A DNA stretch of 64,000 nt from the NCBI GenBank assembly GCA_035578175.1, contig JAQMRL010000001.1, positions 55,637,553-55,701,552 of the forward strand, read 5' to 3'. Position 1 is the stretch's first letter. Each line of letters begins with the position of its first letter. Under the pieces are notes generated by a model that did not search any database, was not told the DNA's origin, and worked only from the letters and a program-made list of their open reading frames with translations. The position numbers were made by a program, and so were the translations under genes. The stretch is from Catonia carolina. Taxonomy: Eukaryota > Arthropoda > Insecta > Hemiptera > Achilidae. Shown piece by piece: positions 38,301 through 50,300 of this stretch.

Positions 38301-41300
38301 TCTCGCATAAAGTATTTTACATTATTAATATTTATTTAAGTATAAAGTTTTCAGAATTATTTAAACTATTTTTTACAATGGTAACTACAGATTCTTTTAA
38401 TAAATTGTATATTGATTATTACTTTAAACAGCTGATATTGTTGTTTACAAAATAATGAAAAAATTCCATGTAGGAATAACGAATGCAGTATAATAACAAA
38501 AATTTCCCTCTTTAATAACCACTTCATATGTTCCTTATTTAAACAATATTGTCTTAATTGAACCTACTATAGTATAGTTTTTGCTAGCTCTCAAATGTAG
38601 ATGGATTATGTAGTGGATTTCTAGATGAACAAGAAAAATGAAAATAATAAATTATAAAAAAAGTATTAATAAATAATAAAAACATAAATTAATTTCTGTT
38701 TTGTCTACAGCCTCGTCTTCGTTGTCTTTTGCATTTATTTGAAAATTATCCAGATATAACGGATGAACTTTTAATACAGACTGTACCAGAGACTATACTC
38801 TCTTGCCGTGATATTAATTCAAGATGTCGTGCTTCTGCATATGAATTGTTAACAAAAATGGCTGAAAAAATGTCTGAAAAGGGGAAATTTTCAAATTATG
38901 TTGAAACTGTGCTAGCAGGGTTAGCGGGGACACCTAGGGTTGCAAGTTGCACTCTGTTAGCATTAGCTACCATTGTTTACCACTACAAAGGTAAGTTATT
39001 AAAATAATTTGTATGAAAAGTTTCATTCATTAAATTTTCAAATATGTATTATTGGTATTGTTACTACCATTTTTCTGTGAACTTGATGAACTAAGTATAT
39101 TTGATGAGCTTGATAATTTTGACTTGACAAAGTAATGAGATTGAAGTTATGCAATACAAAACATGTTTTGTCATAAATAAATAATTGTAAAATATAGTTA
39201 TGTTCACTGTTATTTTTTGGAGCTGCATCAAATATATTTAAAATAACTGAAAGAGGAAAATGTTAAGTGAAGTGGATTTATAACTGATATGCTGTTGTGT
39301 CAGTCTGAATTTTTACGACTCAGGAGTTTCTGATGCACTCATGTGACGCTGGTTATGATATGTATATCATTACTTGTGTACTCCTAACATTGCCACTGAT
39401 GAAAAAGGTGTCCAGATTTCAGGCATTGTCAATATATACAATACTGATCATGTTGTATAAGAATTTGTTTGTACTTTTGGGTGTTGTGTCACCCAAACTT
39501 AACTTGTACAGTTGTACAAGTTACAGTTACACTGTACTTTGTACAGTTACTTTGAACATTCTGCATTTTTGGTAATGTCTTTTCATGATTATAAAGTAAT
39601 TGTGTTTTTACCTCAAACTGAAACTGAAACACCAATACTATTTTTCAACTACTAAATTTCTTTTCAGAGTACATTACTGAAGAGGTATTATCAGTGTTAC
39701 TTGATAATGTTTACATTTTGCTTGGTACACTTACTCGAGAAATTGTTGGATCTGCTTTAAGTTTTATAAAGTTGTATATTACTGCTTTTGATCAAGATAT
39801 TATTGCTCCAAACCTAAATAAAATGGTAAGTTAAATTTAGTAAAATTATGGCTGATAAGATTAGAAATGAGCTCTTGTTTGTTGATGCTCAGTGGTTCTA
39901 CTGCAAAGCATAGTGGTGAGTGTTAGAGAGAGACAAGTTTGTTATAAGATGTAAGCCAGTTACATTCTGCACTTAAGTAATTAGTGAAAACATAAGTTGA
40001 TTAACAAATATGTGGTTTTTGGATAGTCAGAAGTGTTTTTCACTTTTAAGTGTAATAGTGCTAATGATAATTCAATAAAAACAGTCATAGATGGTGCCAT
40101 TTTATATGGCTTGTGAACCTGTCCCCACCATTCTGCAGAAATGAGACTACTACTACCTGTCTCACCATTAGTCCACAGTCCATTTATTGGCCCAACTTAT
40201 GTAGTTTATCTGTACAAAGGAGTCACCAACATTTATTTGGATAGTTGTATTTATTTTTTTTATTTTTTTCATCAGCTGTATTTTGATGTTTTATTCGTCA
40301 CCATTTCTTGCTTACACATGTGCGTATTTTTGTTGTGTTGTTGTTTCTTTATTTATTTGTATATCTAGTATTTATAGTTTTGTTTAGTAATATTTGTTAG
40401 GTAGTACTTTATTTTATGTGTAAAAAGGAATGAAGAATTCTAAAAAATAAAAGGTACTAATTATTTTCTGGTGTAACTTCACGCATTATTTTACATTCTT
40501 AGCCACAACAAACTAATCCCTTGAAATGTGGGTTTCAGTTTTGGTAGATTAGTAGAAAATTGAATGGGCTACATTATGTATATTTTGGTTTTTAGGTGTA
40601 TCAGTTTACTACATGACTTATTTATTGTCTTAGCTGATACAAACATTTCAACCAAAAAAAACTTTGTTTCGTACAATTATTATTTTTTCAGTTTGTATAA
40701 AAAAAAATAATTATATAACAATAATCTGCAAATTTTTCTGAATATTATGGTATATAATACTTAGTATTTAGTATATGTTCAGATAACTGAGAATTATAAC
40801 AAAAATGCTTCGGTAAAATAGGCTGCCAATTTAACAAAATGTAACTGCTACTTTGAGGATTAACAATACAGGCTAATATGTATATATTATAAACATACAT
40901 GCCAATGAATATGAAAATAACTGCATTACCTCAAGGAAAAGGTTGTATATAAAGGCTGATTAATATAAGTTTTTGAGTTCATTGTCGTTAATCATTTTAA
41001 AACTGCTTAGCACATTTGAATCAAAATTTGTATGAAAGAAGACTTATACATGACTAACGAACATGGATAAAATGCCATCAAGTCACAATAACGAGATAGA
41101 AAAAATTATTCATTTCAATCAAATGGAGCAGTAAAAAACCAAAATGTACAATTAAAACATTTATTATGATATTTTTGATTTGTTTCAAAACTGTACCATT
41201 TCGTTTTATTTAAGTAAATGTTTTCCAAAAATTGAATAAACAGAAAGAGTGTTTAACATTCTTTATAATGTGTTCTGTATAACCTTTGTGTACTCTAATG

Positions 41301-44300
41301 ATAAATACAGATTATTTGTAGCTAGTTATTTATAACTATTTGATGTTAATAGGATGGCTTGCAATGAGAAATGATGAGCTGTCCTTGCTTAGTTTAACAC
41401 ACACTAAAAAGCAGTTAGTGGGGGTAGCAGTTAGAAAACTCTTCTCCAGTCTTCAGTTGGCACTTGCGGATAGGCAATTTTTTACTAAATTTTTCTATTA
41501 TAGTTGTAACATGCAATAACTATTGACAGCACCCACTCCATAAGCCTTAGAATGGCATCACATTTACTGTAAATGATGCTGTAATTTAGTATTTTTAGTT
41601 AGAACTGAACATGTAAATTGACCCCTCACAATAGATATAAGACTGCTTCTCCATGCTTTCATTTTACCTCTTCCTAATGGGAGTATTTATGCAGTCTAAA
41701 GCGTATGTCCCACATAACAAACTGTAGGTAATCTTTAACAATAGTGTAATCAGTTTAATCTTGATGAGTGTTGACTGGTTTATTTTATACATCAAAATTG
41801 AAACATAAGACTTTTGTTGTTAAAATGTTGATTTTTAGATAACTTTGAAATTGTATGATAAGCACCAATTTTTTTTAAAGTTTGTATTCTTCTACAGAAG
41901 AAAACTCAAAAGTTAGAATTTTGCAAATATTTGGTTAGTGTTTGTACAAAAGAAAACTCAAAAGTTAGAATTGGGTCAAAGAAGTTTTAGAGGTTTATAA
42001 ACTTGATTCTGACAAAATCTGTCAAGAGTTTTTGGTCGAAACAATGTTCCTCTAATAACAATTAAGGAGAATTTTGATACAGTTAAAAAGTGATTTTTTT
42101 ATAGTGTGTAATTAATTGCTATTTTAAATGTAAAATTGTGTAAATTTATTTTTCAGTTAAAAGCAATTGTTGCCATGACAGACGACTGTAAAAGGCATTT
42201 TAGGTTAAAGACACGTGATATTTTGTCACGTTTAGTCAGGTGGTATGGTGCTGATAATATATTAACTATGATACCGCAATCAGAAGTTATTATGAGAACT
42301 CGCATTAAAAATATTAGGAAGATAGATGACAGAAAAAAGAAGTTAAGACAACAAGCATTGGAAGCGAAAAAGAGTAAATCTGAGGATGTTGAATTTTCTG
42401 TAAAGAAGGGACCAAAGAGGTACACGCCATTTTTCTTTAATATATTATATTCTATAGTGTGTCTTTATTACAATTACTAAAATTGAGATTTCACTGAGAT
42501 AAGTGTCATGGACAAATAGGTAAGTGTAGTTGCATCACCCTGTTTTATGGGTATTTAGTTTTGGACTGTTTTAACTGTACACTACTGATAAAATAAACAC
42601 TACTTTGTCATGTAGTTTTATAAATTAATTGTTCATTCAGTTGACATAGGCCCGTGTAATTTTTGAGTATTGAATAAATATATAAAATTAGATGTATTTT
42701 ATTATATGAATCTCTCAAAACCTGTGAAAGACTGGCTCTAGTTTCATTTGAAACCTTAGTGTTTTATGATTATAGGTGTGCTCCGTAGAGTCAACAATAA
42801 TGAACAATGTGAGTCTTACATAATGCATGGCAGGCTGATATGATTATGTTTTTCTGATAAATTTGTTCATCTGACTATTTTGGTGACAGACTGCCTTCAT
42901 GTAGTCTAGTGGTTAGTGTGCTAATCTAAAAGATCCCTGGTTTGATTCTTGGCTAGAGTCTGAAAAGAGAGCGACTCAAGAAACTATTGTCTGCAAGTCA
43001 AAACCCACCTTTCCATAACTCTCAGTTGTTGCTAATGATTTAGATGTTGATACAACTTTAAACTAAACTAAAAAGTGTGATTGTTATACTGCTTTAACAG
43101 TCTAGTATATATATATATATATATATATTTTGATTTTTTCAGTATTGATGATATTCTGGCAGAATCAGATTCTGATTTTGAGACAGAGGATGAACCAGGG
43201 CCAAAAGATAAAAATTCTAAAAAGAAAAAGAAATCAGAAGCTTGGATTAGAGAAGATGCAGATGACTTTATGGATTTCACTGTACCGGCTGCTAACAAAA
43301 AAATTAGTGGTAAAGATATATTTTTTATTTGTGATAATGTAAGCAGGGTTCAAACATTTCTAACATTTTTGGAAATAATTTTACATGCTTTAACTTGGGG
43401 CTATTCAGGGAATTCACATTTTAAAAGAAAATCAGTAAAAAATCTGTTAAAATTTTATTGTATATTCTTGTTTTGTAGTCCTTATCATTCTTTATTATTT
43501 CTGTATAATAGATAATATAGAACAGGTTAAAGAAGTTTGTTTCATTAATTTAAAGGTAAAGGTACAATTTTGATCCTCGCTGCCGCTGCCATTGCATTCT
43601 GCTGCCGTAGCAGCGGCTGCTAACTACTGGTTCAATTCATTTGTTATAGGGATGTTTGTGATATCTGCTGCGATGTGGCGCTGCTCAAGCTGTCCAGCCG
43701 CCAGGCCGCGCCAGAAGCAGTCTGGCAGCGGCAGCGTGTAGTAGAACTGACGAGTGATACAGACAATCATGTCAAATTTTTTGGTGTGTGATGATGAAAA
43801 GCTGGTTGAAATTGTCTGCAAACATCCAATTGTTTATGATGTACGGCGGGTTATAAAGATGCTGTACTCAGGGAAAATATATGGAAAGAGATTGGTGAAA
43901 ATTCTTCTTCTTTAAATCGTTAGCCACCAAACTTAACACAGTTTCGAATTGGGAGTAATTTAGCCTTCAGTATTTTTTTTTAAACAGGTCTTCATCATGT
44001 TTCAAGTGCCGCTCAATAAGTATCCTTCCTCTTTGAAAGCAACCTTCCTGTTTACGGGTTTTGTGTATCTTATTTACAGCCTTGCATTTTCGTAATAGCA
44101 TCAACATCAATATCTTGTCATCCTCTTCTTCTGCTTTTAAACGTAATCTCATTTTTTTCACAATAGACATGTTGTAAGTTGTAAGTCGGAGGAGTAGTAT
44201 ATTGTATCACGTTCTATGATCAACTGGTCTAGCAGCGATACTCGAAAACATAATGCCACTGCTATGGCAGCGCGATGCATTGGACGCGGCAGCGAGGATT

Positions 44301-47300
44301 GAAATCGTACCTTAACACTATGTAACTTTTGAATGTTAACTGAATTTGTTTATAATTCTGACAATGGTAAAATGGAAGTTGCGAATAAACCATTTCAGTG
44401 TAATTACGTCATTAAAACTTCAGAGAGAATATTTGTACCTTCAGACTAAAACTGAGATGAATTATTGTAGTTGATGTTACATTGTTTACACATAAGTTGA
44501 TTTTCCTAAGTGCAGAGCAATTATGATAAAATATTTTTAAGAAATTGTGTCAGTAATAAGAATCAGTATAAAATTATAGATAACCTGCCATTGTTGATGT
44601 AATAGAACTCTGTACCTCTGGCATAGAAGTCAGTTGAACTAACTTCTGACATAGAAGCTGGGGTCCTAGGTTTGATTCCTAATCACGTCTTGTAATTTTC
44701 ATGTATCAACTTTCACTGTCTGCATTAGCCTTAATGTGCATAACAGTTGGATGTTAAACCAGAAAAAATATCAAAATTGTTATAAAATTATTTTGAACAG
44801 GGCAAACTTGTTAATGTTAACTGTTGAATAGCTATTAAATAATTATATTTAGTGTGACTATTTTATTTAACACCCAATCTTAATTATTAATGACCATACA
44901 CAAATTTCAGAGTAATTTTTTAATAATTAATCCAAATGAATAATGAAATAAATAATTACTTCATCAGTTCTTTTTGTATGCGTGTAAAGTTTGCTTGTCT
45001 GAACAACAATTTCGTGAAGCCAGGTTTTAAATAGCAGAAAATGGATTAACAAATTGGGATTTAATTACCATTTTAATAATTCTTTGTCAAACAAATTTTA
45101 ATATAATTTGAATTTGACATGAAATTGTGTTATTCTGAAAGTACATCTTCCATATAACAGTGGTTTTCTTATTTTAATGTAATATTTTTTTTAAATTTCA
45201 GCTACAAAGCCTCAGTTGAAGACAGATGGTCTGATAAATGAAGGACCAAAATTGAAACAAAAGGAAAAGGACGGTGGTTTTAAAATGACACCTGATGGTA
45301 GATTAATTATAAAGGTTAGTGATAATGAATCTGAAGATGAGTCTAGCAAAAAGAGGTTTACTATACCTAGCCTTTCTGATGGTAAGTCCAACATTTATTT
45401 TTTTTAAACACATTTTAGAAGTTGTTGAGTTCTAGAGTATTAGAAGTAGCTACTTGTAATATGTAACCCTACAAGTCATGTTGGCACATTTGTAGCAGCT
45501 AACTGATCTGGTAGCCCATATCTGACAATCTGTTTTATTTAAGATTTACAGAATTTTGTCATAAAAAATGAAGTGAATTTGAACAGATGGATAGAAACTG
45601 AATAACAAGTTAAACATAAAAATACAGTATAACTTACAGTACAACTTAAATACATTAATTATAACTTAATGGAATCCTGTCCGTACAGGAAAATTCTACC
45701 TGTCCCGCAAACTTTCTATACGAAAGAACAAATATTGTAGTAACGGAAAAATTCTTATTAAAGGAACACTGCATGGGAGGAAAACATTCCTAAGAGCGTC
45801 TCGCAGTTTTTATTTGTGAATTTATGTTGGGTGAACTTAAAAAACCTTTAGTCATTGGAAAAGCTGACAAATGTTGATGTTTCAAAAATGTATAAGAAAA
45901 ATCTTTTTGTTAATGACTATCAGTAAAAAAAATAATGAACAAGATGGTGACAGCGACAATGATGTTGAACTTCCAACAATCACTCAAGACAATATTAAAA
46001 CCTACAAAGATGCCTTGACCGCCATAAAGACTTTTATTCATTTTCATTATCGAAAATGATGCTGAATTATTCAATGTTATTTCTCGATCTCAAATCTTAA
46101 TTGAAAATCATGCTTCTACAGTGAAATCTGCACAGAGTACGTTATTAGACTTTCGGAAGAAGACGTTGCACATAGTCAATTTTTGTTTAAAGATGTTCAA
46201 ACATTACATTTCAGTGTATTTAATTTTTGGTATATAGGAGTAAAAATATATTTCAGTTTTGTAAGTTTATAATAAAAGATTAAATTTTCAATGCAAATTC
46301 ATGTAATTAAATTTTAAAACTGTAGCGGTAGGTACTGTTTTATTTCTTTTCTGTAGTACAATACTTAATAACTACAGCAAAAACCAATAATATTTAGCTA
46401 TATCAGCATCAAAAGGCTGTAAGTCATCACAGGACTCTATAAAGATTAGCGATCTACATTCCTTTTAGCCACTTGTACACAACAGAATCCTGTCCTTAAC
46501 AGAATTTTTTCCAGGTCCGCAGACATTCCATTAAGGGCAGGTTAGATTGTACTACTAAAACAAATTGTGTCAAGCTGTTTACAAATCTAAGCAACTAGGG
46601 GTTTGTATATGTTTTGTTGTCCAGTTGAAAGGTTTTAAACTTTCTTATTCTGTAAGTAGTTCCTGAATACGTAACCACAGGAATGTTTTATGATTTTTTT
46701 TCAATTACATCTTTTGGCATATATATATGCCAAATTGATTTTTAAGTTGTACTTTTATTAAGTCAATATCATGGTTTTATTCCATGGGTTAGTGTTAATA
46801 TTTGTTTGCATATTTTGAGATTTTTTTTGAGGTTGAGACTAGTGTGTGCACGTCAGTTACTGATTTTATTTAATTTAAATGTAATGAGTAATTTAACAGC
46901 CATTATTGATTTCTGTAGTTTATCTTAAAACTAATCAGTATTTTTTGTAGGTAAACCTACCCATGCAATTAAATAATTAAAACATGAAAATTTTATGATG
47001 AAAAGAAACAGGTCACAATAGCTAATGTTATTTTTTGAGCACTGATGACATATTTTCATGTCATGGCTCTCATTCACTTAAAATTAACCCTTACACACCT
47101 AAATGCCGAATATCACTCATTCGTCATCATCTTTCTTTAAACTCAATTATCTCTGCAACTATTCATTATTTTCTAACGGGTTTAGTTTTATTAGATAGAG
47201 ACGTTTTTCTTCTTTCATTTGATATATCTTGCATATTTGTACGATGAAAATTGACATCGTGGTGTAACACGAAAAAAGATATTTTTTTTTAACTGCCAGT

Positions 47301-50300
47301 ACTAAAATTTGAACGTTTTTATCCATAACTTTTCAACAAAAAACCGTATTTGTTTGGGAATGACATCATCAGTTAGCTTGAAATGTAACAATCGAAATCA
47401 GTAAATTAAAAGTACCAGCGACAAATTTTATGACCCTAAAATCGAACAAAGAAGGTTAACACCACCGGTCTCATCTACCCCTTGGTTAAATCTTACAATT
47501 AGCGTCAAAATAAACGATAACATATTTTGATTTATGCTATCCTGTTTAGAAGAGGATAATATACAAAGCAACATGCGTAAAAGAGATAGAACTTGCATAG
47601 AAGAAGAGTAAATAACAATTGAAAAGACACCACATTATTTTGAGATGATTGATTTTTTCACAATTTTTTTCATTCAGCACGTTACTTTGTTGAACAAAAA
47701 GTGTGATATCTTTTGAATGCGTCTATCAATTTGCAATATCTAAACGTTGTTTTTTGCAATGAATTGCTTTATTTATGTATATATAGCTAAACATATGTTT
47801 TTGTATTTTTAACTGATTTTGTGACACTTTTTCGTACGTAAAGTGATATTACTAAAAGAAAATATTTTTTCTTAAATTTCAATTTTTATTCTGGTCGTAA
47901 ATGAAAACAGAAAAATTTGGTTAAATGTTGTTCTAATAACAAATTCTTTATAAATAAATTGTAATTTTTTGAAATTTTTAGAAATTAAACTGAATGAAAT
48001 AAGAGTTTTTAGTAGGCGTAAAATGAGTCCGCGTGATCGTTAAAAATCTCTGTTCTCATTGGGTTAAAGCAATCATAGCATAGAAACATTCTTTACTGCA
48101 GAGTGCTGAATTTGTTGATGTGAAGTGGATTTAGACCATTTCATATGTTTATATTATTTAGCAGTTACTATTAATAATGTATTCATTTATTTAGAAATGA
48201 AAATTGTTTACCAGGGGTTTTTTATTTTTCAGATGATTATGAAGATGAGGATGATGATGACGATGACATGACGGTTATGGACAAAAAGAGTAGAGCTTCA
48301 ACCAAATTATCCGGGAAGAGTGCTGTGACCAGAAAGCGTAAACTCAGTATGAGTTCAGATGGAACAGGAGGGCCTGCCATGAAATATCAAGGTGATATAA
48401 TAAAAATCAATGAATTAATTCACTTTTGTCATTAATTTTTTATAAGATGTAATTTTTTATTGTTTTGTTTACATTTTAAGAAAAAATTTCTGACCGGTGA
48501 CAAGTATTACGTATAGTCTGTATCTATGTTATATTTTTCATTTCAGCTGGTGGTTCTGGAATACATAGACCAATAAATAACAACGGTTTAAAGAAGAAAC
48601 TCAAGAAAAAACAAGATTCAGTAAATGTTGGAACAACTGGTGCAGAGTACCGTTCAAAGAAAGCTGGTGGAGATATAAAAAGGAAGGGTTTGCCTGATCC
48701 TTATGCTTATTTGCCATTGCAAAAGAATATGTTAAATAGGAGGTATGTATGTTGTTTCACAGCAAAAATTTTTGTTCCTAAAGTATGCTTGTTGTGTAGG
48801 AAAAACATTGATAATTTTGTCTAACTATGTATAAACATGTATAATATTGACTTAATCTGGTCAAGTGTATATTTATTGCTTTTAAAATGGTAAAATACAA
48901 AATAAAATATTGTGAATTATTTATAATATTACTGAAACATATCTTTTATTAATAGTTCATTTCAATTAACTTTATGAAGTTTGAAGCATATTCATTAATG
49001 ATGAGAAATTTTTAACGTGATACAGTGGGTCCTCGACTTACGAACATCCGGAGATACGAACGCCAGAAACTATTTTTTTATCACTTGATATTTTGGAATG
49101 TAATTACAACAAAGTTTCCAAACAATGTTTAGAGCGGTCAATGACCTGTATCTCCTTCCCGCCAGTTTCCCCACCAATGAAAGACATGTAGTAGAAGGGG
49201 CAGTGTATTGTACAGTGTCACGTAGTACAGCCTTGTGAACTGAGCAGTGTGTATATACCTTGCCACGAGTGAATTACTCTACATTTAAGTTTTGTTCGGG
49301 TTTAACATTTCGTTGAAGACTTTAGTGTTGTACTTCGTTTTTGTAAGTGCTTTTATTTAAATATTTTAATAACTACTGTAACATTAGATTTAAGATTTGC
49401 GTACAAATTAGATTAGATTTAAGATTAGAAATAAAAATGAGTGACAAACGTAAAGCCACTACCAACGCTGGGTTATGTAAAGAAAAAAAAAGAAAAACAT
49501 TTACTATGGAAGATAAAGTAAAAATTATAAAAAGAGTTGAAAAAGGGGAAAAAATCTCAGATGTTGCTCGGGTATTTAGTGTAAATCGTTCCACAGTAGC
49601 AACAATTATAAAAGATAAATTACGTATCCTGCATCATGTAAAAAGTGGTGTACCAATAAAGTCAACTATTATTTCAAAAAAGCGTGGATCGTTAATTGAA
49701 GAAATGGAAACATTACTGCTCTTATGGATTGAAGACCAGCAACAGAGAAAAGTTCCAATAAGTCTCAACTTAATACAAGAAAAGGCTACGAGTTTGTATG
49801 AAGATTTAAAAGAAAAAAGAGGAGGTAATTCAAACGATAAATTTATGGCAAGTCATGGATGGTTCAATCGATTTAAAATTCGTTCCAATCTACATAATAT
49901 TAAAGTAACAGGAGAGGCTGCTAGTGCAGATACTGAAGCTGCTGGGTTATTTCCGAATACATTTCATCAAGTGATTATTGAAGGAGAATATTTGCCGCAG
50001 CAGATATTTAATATAGATGAAACGGGAATATTCTGGAAAAAAATGCCGGACCGAACATACATATCTAGAGAAGAAAAGAGTATGCCAGGTTATAAAGCCG
50101 CAAAAGATCGACTAACACTACTGGTAGGTGGAAATTTGTCAGGAGATTTTAAATTAAAACCTTTGCTAGTGTATCGATCCGAAAATCCTAGAGCTCTAAA
50201 GAACATTTCTAAAGAGTCTTTACCTGTGGTTTGGAAATCAAATAAGAAAGCATGGGTGACACAAATTTTGTTCGAAGACTGGTTTAAGCATAATTTTGTA

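Larger units (their letters stand above)
43560..44312. mobile_element. PIF/Harbinger deletion derivative with TAA TSD
   Basis: Terminal inverted repeats AGGTACAATTTTGATCCTCG and, on the other strand, AGGTACGATTTCAATCCTCG (then CTGCCGC) are flanked by TAA at 43557-43559 and 44313-44315, the 3-bp duplication of PIF/Harbinger. From the left a MADF-type frame starts at 43769 ([25 protein letters not shown]); from the right a frame starts at 44170 ([18 protein letters not shown]...) like a Harbinger transposase N-terminus. Both stop where the middle is deleted, so only the 5' ends of the two convergent genes remain. Confidence 0.8.
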
